A stretch of 64,000 nt of DNA from Gemmatimonadota bacterium (GTDB lineage Bacteria > Latescibacterota > UBA2968 > UBA8231). Below, piece after piece: positions 48,831 through 58,230 of this stretch. Positions within the stretch are counted from its first letter, which is position 1. The number at the start of each line of letters is the position of its first letter. The notes under the pieces are model-generated. The model ran no database searches and was not told the origin of the DNA. It saw nothing but the letters and a program-made list of their open reading frames with translations. Location of the stretch: NCBI GenBank assembly GCA_009841115.1, contig VXML01000018.1:93323-157322 (forward strand), in the 5' to 3' direction. Both the position numbers and the translations under genes were made by a program.

Positions 48831-48842
48831 AGTGTTAGGCGA

Positions 48843-50810
48843 TTACAACGTTCGCGTATAGGTTACATTCAAGCTGTTAAACGTACCACTGCGCTGGCGA
48901 CTGCGGCTGCCGCGCAAGCTGAGCTTGTTGTCGCTGCCGACCGGATTGTAGTTAAAGTTCGCCGCCAGAGTCCGGTGTTTGTTGCGGCGGTTGAGGAAAC
49001 GCGACTGAGCGAGCATGGAGTATTCGTAATCCCACTGGCGGTCGAGCTTGTAGGTGTAGGTTGCGCCGGCCGAGTAGTCGGTGCTAGGCGAGTAGGTCAT
49101 GCCGAATTGAAGAGTGTATCTGGCGTTTTCCTCTTCGACAATCTGGGCACTGTTTTCCAAAATCAAGGTGCCGTCATCGTTGGCCGAATAGTTGTAGCGC
49201 GCGTTGAGCGCAAGGTCGTCGAGGACCTTGCGCCGCAGCGAGTGCGCCATGCTCCAGCCGCGGCGGATATTGCTTTTGCGCGACGACTCGCGGCGATTGA
49301 CTTGGCGATCAAAATCGTAAATGATGCGCCTCGCAGAGACGCTGAATCGGTGCGAAAAGGACGCGCCCAAACGCTCGTAATTGGTGCCGATATTGAGCGA
49401 AATGTCGCGGTTGCGCGAGTTATCTACGGCGCGGGTGGCGTGCAGGTTCACGCGATGCAAAAAGCTATTTTTGAGGTCAACGCTGAGCTTGGCACCCGAG
49501 CGCAGGGTGCCGTCATAGCTGAGGCTCACGCTGTTGTTGAAGGTGTCGCGGTCCTGCTTGCGATCCCCTGGGTTTTCCGAGCGTTTGATCTCGCCAAAGG
49601 TCGCCAACCGCAGCGAGTGCCCATCGGCTAGGGGCCAGTTGAGAGAGCCGTTGAGAAAAAAATTGCGATTGATCTCGTCGGAGCTTGGATCGCGGCACGT
49701 TCCGTCCGCCGAGCGCGTGAAGTGGCTATCGCAAAGGCTGGTATCGGGCACCCGCACCGCCAGTCGGCGCACGTCGCTGCCTCTGAAGCGGACGCTGGTG
49801 TTGAGAACCAGCTTCTCGACCAGCTTGCCCGAAAGGGACGCGTCCCAGCTAAAGTTCTCGCCGAGGCGATCCTTGCCAAAGAAGCGGTTGTCTAAATCCT
49901 GGATCGCGTTGGCGGTGTTGGTGTGCTCGTTCTGCCTGTACGAGGCGCGATTTTTTACTTTGAAGCGCCCTAGGTCAAAATCCACGTTGGAGGAGAAGCT
50001 AGTACCGCGCGTTTCCGCCAGCTCGGCGCTGACCACTGTGTCGCGCACCACAGCCTCGCCGACGGTCGCCTCGCTGATGGCGCGGCGCGAGAGGCCCCTC
50101 TGAGAGCGATTTTCAGACATACTCAGGCCGACGCGCACGTCGCCGGGAAAAGTATAGCTCACATTGCCGCTCAGCCGCTCGCTGCGATCCTTGTTGTGCT
50201 CGAGCGTATCATCTGTTTTGCTCAGCGAAATCGAGTTGCTCAGCTTCTTGTCCGCAATCTCAATGTCGGGCGAGACCCGCAGCGAAGCATTGTAGCGGAT
50301 CCCTGTCTCCTTGATGGTGCTGTCTAAGCTGGCGCGGCTAGCGCGGGTGGCCGTGATTAGGCTCGGAGTCAGGTTGGCACTCAGGCTCTTGAATGGACCG
50401 CTGCTCAATGGCTTAGACCTAAATCCAAAGTTAAAGGACTGGCTGCGCGTCTTCTGCTTGTGCAGCGTTACGTTGCGCGTGCTCATGCTGGCACCGAGGC
50501 TGATGGTGGCCTTTGGGCCGAGAATGGGATAGTTGACCGAAGATCGGCCCGAGGCATTGTCCTGCCAACTCTTGCCGGTACTGCGATCGTCCAGGCTAAA
50601 CCCCATATTCGCCGATGCGTTAATCGTCAGCTTGGAGGTCGAGTCCCCCACCGCCGAGAACCGCACGGGCGTCGAGTAGCTCCAGCTAGGGAATGAATGG
50701 TTCCAAGAAGTTCGGGAACTGGAGCGGCTGAAGTTGAGCGAGTACTGCGCATCGGCCGCCGTCCATGCAACCAATACCAGCCAACTCGCGTGCCACAAGA
50801 ACGGCTTCAC
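48843..50810 (-). CDS. Predicted outer-membrane beta-barrel protein, unknown family
   Basis: 655 aa with signal peptide 1-21. Nearly the entire mature part alternates polar and hydrophobic residues with many Ser/Asn/Arg (for example LNFSRSSSRTSWNHSF and VRFRGSDVRRLAVRV), as in a large barrel of roughly 30 strands. A two-Cys segment, CDSHFTRSADGTC, lies near 360. The start overlaps the rsmA stop by 4 nt, so an envelope protein is coupled to a ribosome-methylation gene. The C-terminus TYTRTL lacks an aromatic end. No family recognised. Confidence 0.65.
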   Translation of the reverse strand: MKPFLWHASWLVLVAWTAADAQYSLNFSRSSSRTSWNHSFPSWSYSTPVRFSAVGDSTSKLTINASANMGFSLDDRSTGKSWQDNASGRSSVNYPILGPKATISLGASMSTRNVTLHKQKTRSQSFNFGFRSKPLSSGPFKSLSANLTPSLITATRASRASLDSTIKETGIRYNASLRVSPDIEIADKKLSNSISLSKTDDTLEHNKDRSERLSGNVSYTFPGDVRVGLSMSENRSQRGLSRRAISEATVGEAVVRDTVVSAELAETRGTSFSSNVDFDLGRFKVKNRASYRQNEHTNTANAIQDLDNRFFGKDRLGENFSWDASLSGKLVEKLVLNTSVRFRGSDVRRLAVRVPDTSLCDSHFTRSADGTCRDPSSDEINRNFFLNGSLNWPLADGHSLRLATFGEIKRSENPGDRKQDRDTFNNSVSLSYDGTLRSGAKLSVDLKNSFLHRVNLHATRAVDNSRNRDISLNIGTNYERLGASFSHRFSVSARRIIYDFDRQVNRRESSRKSNIRRGWSMAHSLRRKVLDDLALNARYNYSANDDGTLILENSAQIVEEENARYTLQFGMTYSPSTDYSAGATYTYKLDRQWDYEYSMLAQSRFLNRRNKHRTLAANFNYNPVGSDNKLSLRGSRSRQRSGTFNSLNVTYTRTL

Positions 50811-51631
50811 GGCCTATCCTTTCCCAAATGCGAGCAGGCGTCGCTCAGCCGGATGAATTCCTCTAGCGACAATTCCTCCGGGCGGCGCGTTAGTTCGATA
50901 CCCGCCTGCTGGCCCAGCGTTTCTAGCCAAGGACGCCCGCCCTCGGGATTGAGACCGAGGAGCGAATTGCGCAGCATCTTGCGCCGCTGGCCAAAGGCTT
51001 GGCGCACCAAGCGGTCGAAGCAGTCCGCGTCCTGTACTGCGTAGCGGGGCTTGGGAGCAAAGTGCAACTCGACTACGGACGAATCCACGGCCGGCACGGG
51101 CCGGAAGCAATCGCGTTCCACCTGCAAGCGCATCTCCACTTCGGCGCGCATGGCCACTAGCACCGACAACAGGCTGTAATCCTTTGAACCGGGGCTGGCG
51201 ACCAAGCGCCGGGCTACTTCGCGTTGGACCATGACGATGGCACGACTGATACAATCGGCGTGAGCGAGAAGGTGAAAGATCAGTGGAGCGGTGATGTTGT
51301 AGGGAAGATTGCCGACGATCAACAGGCGGCACCCGCCCGCGTCCCGCAAGACTTCCCCGAGATCGACTTGCAGAATATCTCCTTCGATCAAGCGCAACCT
51401 ACGCGCATCTTGGCGTGCGCGCAGTAAGGCTACCAAGTCGCGATCAATTTCTACGGCCACTAGGCGATCCACAGCAGCGAGCAGCACTTCAGTCAACGCA
51501 CCTCGACCCGGGCCAATCTCGACCACCACCTCGCCAGCGGCCGGGCGCACCAGCCCCGCAATAGCCTCTATAACACCCCGGGCGACGAGGAAGTGCTGGG
51601 CAAAGCGCAACCGCGGGCGGTGGGCGTTCAC
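50807..51631 (-). CDS. rsmA: 16S rRNA (adenine1518/1519-N6)-dimethyltransferase
   Basis: 274 aa. Methylates the two adjacent adenines in the 16S 3' hairpin. SAM motif VVEIGPGRGALTE (36-48) and catalytic NLPYNI (about 108-113). The start is GTG at 51631, overlapping the holB stop as GTGA; the longer open frame to 51958 would shadow holB. The OMP gene overlaps at the 3' end by 4 nt. Confidence 0.96.
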   Translation of the reverse strand: MNAHRPRLRFAQHFLVARGVIEAIAGLVRPAAGEVVVEIGPGRGALTEVLLAAVDRLVAVEIDRDLVALLRARQDARRLRLIEGDILQVDLGEVLRDAGGCRLLIVGNLPYNITAPLIFHLLAHADCISRAIVMVQREVARRLVASPGSKDYSLLSVLVAMRAEVEMRLQVERDCFRPVPAVDSSVVELHFAPKPRYAVQDADCFDRLVRQAFGQRRKMLRNSLLGLNPEGGRPWLETLGQQAGIELTRRPEELSLEEFIRLSDACSHLGKDRP

Positions 51632-52767
51632 CAACGTCGCGCCCTCACCAAACTGGGGTCGGGTGGGGGCATCCGTGCTGTTCCCCCTCGGCGCAAGCCG
51701 CGCCACAGGTCGGTCAGCACCAACTGCGGATTGGCATTGTGCCCTAGGGCCTCGGCCACCCGGTCGATTTCCAAGGCGACTCGGGCCGCGTCTATTTTTT
51801 CTAGCAGGTTTTCCAAATAAGGACGCCGATCTACTTGGACGACGGACGCGCCTTGGCCGTGCGCCAACAGGAAGAGATCCCGCAGATACAGGCCACAGAC
51901 TTGCAAAAAACGCTCTAATTGTCCCCGATCCCCCCCCAACTCCGCAAGGACGCTCCAATAGACCTCGTCCCGCTGCTCCGAGCCACCACTGAGAAACGAC
52001 TCAACTAGCTGCCGCGTTCCGTCAAACGCCCCGGCAGCCACCTCTTTGGCCTGCTGCAACGAGCCAGCCCCCATACGCACGGCCAGTTCCAAACGCTCCC
52101 CAGTCACGCCCTCTTGTTCGAGCTGCGCCCGCAAGGACGCTGCATCTAAGGGACTCAAAATCATGCGCTGGCAGCGCGAGAGCACGGTGGGCAAAAGGCG
52201 CTCTGGTGCCGCTGAAACCAGCGCGACGACAGCCCGGGGCGGTGGCTCTTCCAAGAGCTTGAGCAGCGAATTGGCACCCGCCGGATGCATTCGCTCGGCG
52301 GCGAAGATTAGGCCGACTTTGCGCTGGGATTCCGTTGGCGCAAACGCCAACTCTCTTTGCAACTGGCGCAGGTGCTCCACCGCAATATTGGCATTGCCGG
52401 GGATAGCTGCGCCCGCGCCGTGAACGTACTCCACTATAGACTCGCGCAAGTCCGCCAGCGCAAGCCGCTGCTTGCCTCGGCGAGGAGGTAGTGGCAATGC
52501 GGTGTGGAGGTCGGGATGTATGAACGAAGCGACTTTGCGACAACTCGGGCAACGATTGCAGGCGGAAGGGCCGCTGTCTATGCACAATAGGGCCTGCGCC
52601 CAAGCGAGTGCAAAGCGTCGTTTGCCAGTTCCCTCGGCCCCGCAGATGAGAACCGCATGGGGGATGCGGCCCGATTCGAGCCACGCTGCGGCCACAGCCC
52701 CAGCCCGATCTCGACGGGCCAGATCGCTAAACTCCCCGGAGTGCGAGGTGCCGCCCGTGCTGTCCAA
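51628..52767 (-). CDS. holB: DNA polymerase III subunit delta'
   Basis: 379 aa clamp-loader subunit. Nucleotide-binding region ICGAEGTGKRRFALAWAQAL, zinc module CIDSGPSACNRCPSC, and the SRC motif VLSRCQRM. The start is TTG at 52767 with AGGGA upstream, 8 bp after the ATPase gene. It works with DnaX at 21126. Family length is 330-390; nothing odd. Confidence 0.93.
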   Translation of the reverse strand: MDSTGGTSHSGEFSDLARRDRAGAVAAAWLESGRIPHAVLICGAEGTGKRRFALAWAQALLCIDSGPSACNRCPSCRKVASFIHPDLHTALPLPPRRGKQRLALADLRESIVEYVHGAGAAIPGNANIAVEHLRQLQRELAFAPTESQRKVGLIFAAERMHPAGANSLLKLLEEPPPRAVVALVSAAPERLLPTVLSRCQRMILSPLDAASLRAQLEQEGVTGERLELAVRMGAGSLQQAKEVAAGAFDGTRQLVESFLSGGSEQRDEVYWSVLAELGGDRGQLERFLQVCGLYLRDLFLLAHGQGASVVQVDRRPYLENLLEKIDAARVALEIDRVAEALGHNANPQLVLTDLWRGLRRGGTARMPPPDPSLVRARRW

Positions 52768-52775
52768 GCCAATCC

Positions 52776-53885
<1,110 letters not shown>

Positions 53886-53913
53886 CGCGTCCCTCTTCTG
53901 CTGTTATAAGCTC

Positions 53914-53932
53914 TGGCGGTTATTTGCCGCCA
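53914..53932. promoter_or_regulatory. Perfect palindrome upstream of the UgpC-like gene
   Basis: TGGCGG-N7-CCGCCA. On the minus strand it overlaps TTGGCG and is followed by TATAAC, a plausible promoter for the ATPase gene with a spacer of 19. No T-run follows, so it is not a good terminator for rimI. Operator role inferred. Confidence 0.4.
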
Positions 53933-53956
53933 AAGGGTTAAAGTATAATAAATAAA

Positions 53957-54412
53957 TTACAAAATCTCTATGTTGTATTCCATTAAAACGGCGTCGTCTG
54001 GGGGATCGTCGTAGTATGCCGCCCGCCGCCCTACGACCCGGAACCCCGCCTTGCAGTAGAGCGCCCGCGCGGCCCGATTTGCCGAGCGCACTTCGAGCGC
54101 ACAACAGCTAGCGCCCTGTCCTGCGGCCACGCGCAACATCTGCCCCAACAACTGCCCACCCCACCCCCGGTTCCGATATGCCGAATCTACCGCGAGATTG
54201 GCGAGGTGAAAATCGCGGTCGGCGAAATAACCCATCGCATAGCCGATCAGCTCGCCGCAGTGCAAAAGCCCCAAACACAGGGCATCTCTATCGGCAAGTA
54301 GATAATAAAAATCGGCCTCGCTCCACGGATTGGCGAAAGAGCCTTGCTCAATCTCCATCACGCGATGTAGGTGGATCGGCCCTAACGAAACGAAGCGACT
54401 CTCACCGCTCAT
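53957..54412 (-). CDS. rimI: Ribosomal protein S18 alanine N-acetyltransferase (GNAT)
   Basis: 151 aa. GNAT fold with the acetyl-CoA signature RNRGWGGQLLGQML, the motif FANPWSEADF near the N-terminus and NRAARALYCKAGFRVVGRR late. ATG at 54412 overlaps the tsaB stop by 4 nt; a much longer frame to 54844 shadows tsaB and is rejected. The tsaB-rimI order is conserved in many bacteria. Confidence 0.93.
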   Translation of the reverse strand: MSGESRFVSLGPIHLHRVMEIEQGSFANPWSEADFYYLLADRDALCLGLLHCGELIGYAMGYFADRDFHLANLAVDSAYRNRGWGGQLLGQMLRVAAGQGASCCALEVRSANRAARALYCKAGFRVVGRRAAYYDDPPDDAVLMEYNIEIL

Positions 54413-55107
54413 GCCCGCGCTAGGGGACGAGCATCGGGCGAGCGCAAGTAATCGGGTTCCACTGAGGCCAGGTCCGCAGTTTGGCCTTTCTCCAGCTTGG
54501 ATAGCGCCAGCCAGCCAATAGTTCCGGCGTCGGGACGAGCGCAGGACAGGGGGGCAAATTGCGCGGCTGGGTTGCCCGCCAACAACTCGCGATAGGCCGT
54601 GGCCCCGTCCCCGGTGTAAATCGTCGGCTCGTTGACTCGCTCTTGAGCCAACTGTGCTGGCGCGATGGCCCGGGGCGGTATCAGTTCGACCGGAACGCCC
54701 GTCGCCGTGTCGTAGAGCGCGGCATAGACCTCGCGCTTGCGCGCGTCGAGGATAGTACAAACAGGCACGTGGGCAAAGGGCAGACGAGCAGCGAGTGCTT
54801 CCAGCGTTGAAACGGTCACTAAATCCTTGCCCGCAGCCAAACACAAGCCCTTAGCTGCACTCAGCCCGATCCGCAGGCCAGTAAACGAACCTGGCCCAAT
54901 CGCGACGGCTACGGCCCGCACTCCCCCGACATCCATATCTGCGGCCTTTAGTGCTGCCTCCACCTCGCCGAAGAGCCGCTGTGAATGCTGCAATCCCACG
55001 TCGAAATAGCGGCTGACGACGATCCCTGCTGTCGCGCAAAGCGCCACGCTGCCGACCGGGGTAGCCGTATCCAATGCCAGAATCACGTCGCAGCCGCACG
55101 CGCTCAC
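54409..55107 (-). CDS. tsaB: tRNA threonylcarbamoyladenosine synthesis protein TsaB
   Basis: 232 aa from GTG at 55107, which overlaps the ruvB stop as GTGA. Works with TsaD and TsaE in t6A37 formation. Motifs: ILALDTATPVGSVAL, HSQRLF and GPGSFTGLRIGLSAAKGL, as in the ASKHA-fold TsaB. The open frame continues to 55164 but that part shadows ruvB. Confidence 0.94.
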   Translation of the reverse strand: MSACGCDVILALDTATPVGSVALCATAGIVVSRYFDVGLQHSQRLFGEVEAALKAADMDVGGVRAVAVAIGPGSFTGLRIGLSAAKGLCLAAGKDLVTVSTLEALAARLPFAHVPVCTILDARKREVYAALYDTATGVPVELIPPRAIAPAQLAQERVNEPTIYTGDGATAYRELLAGNPAAQFAPLSCARPDAGTIGWLALSKLEKGQTADLASVEPDYLRSPDARPLARA

Positions 55108-56129
55108 AACAACTCCAATTGCTCGCCGGGGCTTGGCGGTGGCTTGAGGCCGAGGCGCTCCCAAGCTCGCGGCATGGCCATGCGGCCCTTGGGGGTGCGC
55201 TTAATAAAGCCCTCCTTGATCAAATAAGGCTCGACCACTTCCTCGATTGTCTCGGCCTCCTCGCCGATTGTGGCCGCCAGATTGCTCAGGCCGACCGGGC
55301 CGCCGTTGAACTTTTCAATAATGGCCCGTAGCAACGTGATATCCATCTTGTCGAGCCCCATCTCATCGACATCTTGGATGATGAGTGCCTTTTGCACCAC
55401 CTCGGCATCGATTTCGCCTTCTCCTTCTACTTGGGCAAAATCCCGTGCGCGGCGCAGCCAGCGCTTGGCAATCCGCGCCGTACCGCGGGAGCGACAGGCA
55501 ATTTCCATCGCGCCTGACTCTGAGACCGATAAATTCAGCAGGCGAGCGTCGCGCTTGACGATCGCGGAGAGTTCGGCGACCGAGTAGTAGTCGAGGTGGG
55601 CATTGAGTCCAAAGCGCGCGCGCATCGGCGAAGTCAACAAGCCCTGGCGCGTAGTGGCCCCGATTAAGGTAAAAGGCTCCAATGGTACGCTGACCGAGCG
55701 AGCCGCTGGACCTTGGTCGATGATGATATCGATTTTGAAGTCCTCCATCGCCGAGTACAGGTATTCCTCGACCACGCGGTTGACGCGGTGAATCTCGTCG
55801 ATGAAAAGCACGTCACGCGGCTCCATAGTCGTGAGCATACCAGCCAAGTCGCTCGGACGCTCGAGCAAAGGCCCTGACGTGGGATAGATTTCAACGCCGA
55901 GCTCTTTGGCGATCACATACGAAAGCGTCGTCTTGCCCAGACCAGGCGGACCGTATAGCAACACGTGATCCATGGCTTCGCCGCGCTGTCGAGCAGCTTC
56001 AATGGCTATGCCGAGTTGCTGCTTGGTCTTCTCCTGGCCGAGCATCTCGGCAAGGGACTGCGGACGCAGCGTATTGTCGAATTGAAGGTCGTCGTTTCCG
56101 CCACTGGGATCTATGGGGCGATGGTCCAT
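55104..56129 (-). CDS. ruvB: Holliday junction branch migration helicase RuvB
   Basis: 341 aa. Walker A GPPGLGKTTLSYVIAKELG, Walker B FIDEIHRVNRVVEEYLY, sensor IGATTRQGLLTSPMR, arginine region and winged helix (FIKRTPKGRMAM). Prefers ATG at 56129, preceded by AAGG at 7 nt; GTG at 56135 is possible. Downstream of ruvA by about 10 bp. Confidence 0.97.
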   Translation of the reverse strand: MDHRPIDPSGGNDDLQFDNTLRPQSLAEMLGQEKTKQQLGIAIEAARQRGEAMDHVLLYGPPGLGKTTLSYVIAKELGVEIYPTSGPLLERPSDLAGMLTTMEPRDVLFIDEIHRVNRVVEEYLYSAMEDFKIDIIIDQGPAARSVSVPLEPFTLIGATTRQGLLTSPMRARFGLNAHLDYYSVAELSAIVKRDARLLNLSVSESGAMEIACRSRGTARIAKRWLRRARDFAQVEGEGEIDAEVVQKALIIQDVDEMGLDKMDITLLRAIIEKFNGGPVGLSNLAATIGEEAETIEEVVEPYLIKEGFIKRTPKGRMAMPRAWERLGLKPPPSPGEQLELL

Positions 56130-56139
56130 AGCCACGCCT

Positions 56140-56730
56140 TCAGTGTTCCTTGAGAGCCAGTTTGATTAGCTGTTGCACACTCAGGTCGGCACCGTGCTTT
56201 TCGACGGCCTTGCGCACCGCTTGGCGCGCGGCAGGTGCTGCGTATCCCAATGTCATCAGGGCCTTTGCCGCCTCCTCGCTCGCGCCAGCTTTGGCTTGCA
56301 AGACCGCTTCGCCTGCTGCCGAGGCGCTCAAGCGAACCTTGTCCTTTAGATCGAGCACCAAGCGTTCTGCGGTCTTGCGACCAATGCCCTTGATCGCGGT
56401 CAGTTCGGCTACGCGCTCCTGCAAGATAGCCTCCTGCAAATCGCGCAGGGTCATGCCCGACAGCACGGTCAATGCCGAATGAGGACCGATACCCGAAACG
56501 CCGATCAGCAACTCGAAGATCTCTCGCTCTTCCTCATCGGCAAAGCCAAAAAGCTCCATGCGATCTTCGCGCACGTAGAGATAGGTAGACAAATGGACCG
56601 CCTCGGAAGTTGGGGGCAGTTGGTCGAAAGTAATCAGGGATATGGCTAAACCATAACCCACACCCCCGACATCAACGACGGCATGGGTAGGTGATTTAGA
56701 CAGAAGTGTTCCGCGCAGGTGTATTATCAC
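56140..56730 (-). CDS. ruvA: Holliday junction DNA-binding protein RuvA
   Basis: 196 aa. Domain I (MIIHLRGTLLSKSPTHAVV), helix-hairpin-helix motifs ISGVSGIGPHSALTVLS-type and IKGIGRKTAERLVLDLKDK, and the short C-terminal domain that contacts RuvB (ALMTLGY). GTG start at 56730, 8 bp after the ruvC stop. Confidence 0.96.
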   Translation of the reverse strand: MIIHLRGTLLSKSPTHAVVDVGGVGYGLAISLITFDQLPPTSEAVHLSTYLYVREDRMELFGFADEEEREIFELLIGVSGIGPHSALTVLSGMTLRDLQEAILQERVAELTAIKGIGRKTAERLVLDLKDKVRLSASAAGEAVLQAKAGASEEAAKALMTLGYAAPAARQAVRKAVEKHGADLSVQQLIKLALKEH

Positions 56731-56738
56731 GGATATAC

Positions 56739-57278
56739 CTAACGCCGCACCATGCGGCTGAGCAAAGCCTCTATCTCAGGCTTGCGCTGTCCTTGGCCTT
56801 CGCATAAAACCCGACCGGACTGCTGGGTGTGACATAGCGCAATAGCCAAGGCGTCTGATGCATCGAGAGGCTTGGGCACTTCCTCTAGACCTAACCTGCG
56901 AGCTACCATGAACTGGACCTGTTGTTTGGTCGCTTGGCCATTCCCGGTTACTGACCTTTTAACCACTGCCGGCGTATAGTGGGCAATGGGCAAACCGGCT
57001 TTGCGCATTGCGATAATTAGGACGCCTCTCGCTTGGCTCAGCTTAGCCGCCGCAGTGGCGTCCTTGCCGAAGAACGTAGTCTCGATCGCTCCCTCGTCTG
57101 GGGCGTATTCGGCAATGAGCCGCGTCATCTCATCGAATATGAAAACCAGCCGATCCTCGAACTCATCTTCCCTAGGGCGAATACAGCCACAGGCAACATA
57201 GCGGACCTTGCGCTTGCTATATTCGACGAAGCCGTAACCCGTGCTCGTGCTGCTAGGATCTACTCCAAGGACAAGCAA
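56739..57278 (-). CDS. ruvC: Holliday junction endonuclease RuvC
   Basis: 179 aa. Resolves Holliday junctions. Catalytic Asp7 in LGVDPSSTSTGYG, Glu66 in AIETTFF, and the C-terminal acidic pair in DASDALAIALCH. TTG start at 57278, 12 bp after the yebC stop. Full set of catalytic residues present. Confidence 0.96.
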   Translation of the reverse strand: MLVLGVDPSSTSTGYGFVEYSKRKVRYVACGCIRPREDEFEDRLVFIFDEMTRLIAEYAPDEGAIETTFFGKDATAAAKLSQARGVLIIAMRKAGLPIAHYTPAVVKRSVTGNGQATKQQVQFMVARRLGLEEVPKPLDASDALAIALCHTQQSGRVLCEGQGQRKPEIEALLSRMVRR

Positions 57279-57290
57279 AGCGAAGATCCA

Positions 57291-58049
57291 CTAGGCCTGA
57301 GCCATGAGTTTTTCGAGCTCGTCTTCTCGGAGATCGAAATTGGAAAAGACCTTCTGCACGTCGTCTAGATCCTCCAAAGCTTCTAGGAGGCGGATAATTT
57401 TCTCGGCCTCCTCGCCTTGTACTTCGAGCATATTTTCGCGTTTGGGCATCCAAGCCAACGTCGCCTGGGCGAAGGCGATGCCGTTGTCCTCCAGTGCCTT
57501 TTTAACCGGCTCCAAATCGGTAACTGGAGTCGTTACTTCGTGGACTTGGTCACCATCTTGGATATCCTCACCTCCCGCATCTACGATCGCCAATAGGAGG
57601 TCATCTTCGGAGACATTGGCCTTGTCCACTTCGATAATGCCCTTGTGTTCAAACATCCAAGCTACCGCCCCACTCTCTGCGAGGTTGCCGTTATATTTAG
57701 TAAATACGTGGCGTATTTCGGAAACCGTGCGGTTGCGGTTGTCCGATAGGGTTTCGACCATGATGGCCACCCCACCGGGTCCATAGCCTTCAAAGAGTCC
57801 CTCCTCGTATATCGCCCCCGGCTCGTCACCAGTGCCGCGGCGTATGGCGCGCTCAATAGTTGCCGCGGGCATATTGGCCGCTTTGGCATTCTGGACTGCC
57901 GTGCGCAGACTTGGATTGGCCCCTTCATCTCCTCCGCTGCGGGCCGCCACTGAAATCTCGCGGATCAATTTTGTAAAGACCTTGCCGCGCTTGGCGTCGT
58001 TGGCACCTTTTTTGCGCTTGATTGTACTCCATTTGGAGTGGCCAGACAT
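57291..58049 (-). CDS. yebC: YebC/PmpR-family protein
   Basis: 252 aa. Starts with the signature MSGHSKWSTIKRKKGANDAKRG at 58049, preceded by AAGGAGAT at 8 nt; an upstream extension to 58088 is not needed. Family members bind DNA or aid translation of difficult sequences. It heads the yebC-ruvC-ruvA-ruvB run and follows the SOS-box-like palindrome. Confidence 0.95.
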   Translation of the reverse strand: MSGHSKWSTIKRKKGANDAKRGKVFTKLIREISVAARSGGDEGANPSLRTAVQNAKAANMPAATIERAIRRGTGDEPGAIYEEGLFEGYGPGGVAIMVETLSDNRNRTVSEIRHVFTKYNGNLAESGAVAWMFEHKGIIEVDKANVSEDDLLLAIVDAGGEDIQDGDQVHEVTTPVTDLEPVKKALEDNGIAFAQATLAWMPKRENMLEVQGEEAEKIIRLLEALEDLDDVQKVFSNFDLREDELEKLMAQA

Positions 58050-58122
58050 CGGCTTTATCTCCTTGCCAATCCCCGCCCGCACTCTCACTACTCAAAGCAG
58101 AAGCATCGTTCGGAGAAAATCG

Positions 58123-58140
58123 ACTGTTTTCTATGACAGT
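58123..58140. promoter_or_regulatory. SOS-box-like LexA site upstream of yebC-ruvCAB
   Basis: Perfect palindrome ACTGT-N8-ACAGT, matching the LexA site core CTGT-N8-ACAG of many Gram-negative bacteria. It sits about 75 bp upstream of yebC, between that gene and the terminator of the EF-G gene, the only intergenic region for the whole ruv operon. It fits SOS control of ruv genes; lexA itself is not in the window. Confidence 0.72.
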
Positions 58141-58167
58141 ATTAAGATAAAAAAACCCGCGCAATCC

Positions 58168-58205
58168 AAAAAGCAAAGGGCCGCCGACCGCTTGGCCGAC
58201 CGCCC
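58168..58205 (-). terminator. Predicted terminator of the EF-G-like gene
   Basis: On the minus strand, GGGC-g-GTCGGCC-aagc-GGTCGGC-g-GCCC (complement of 58178-58205) forms a strong hairpin with two G-U pairs and one mismatch, followed by TTTGCTTTTT. It lies 26 bp after the stop. Confidence 0.6.
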
Positions 58206-58230
58206 TTCACAACGGGTAAAAGCAAGTCGC

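Noticed and set aside
51632..51958. Extension of rsmA upstream of GTG 51631
   Set aside because: The added residues shadow holB and are low-complexity Arg/Pro-rich; GTGA overlap and the family start at MNAHRP-like residues favour 51631.
54413..54844. Long upstream extension of rimI
   Set aside because: It is the antiphase reading of tsaB; the family start and 4-nt overlap lie at 54412.
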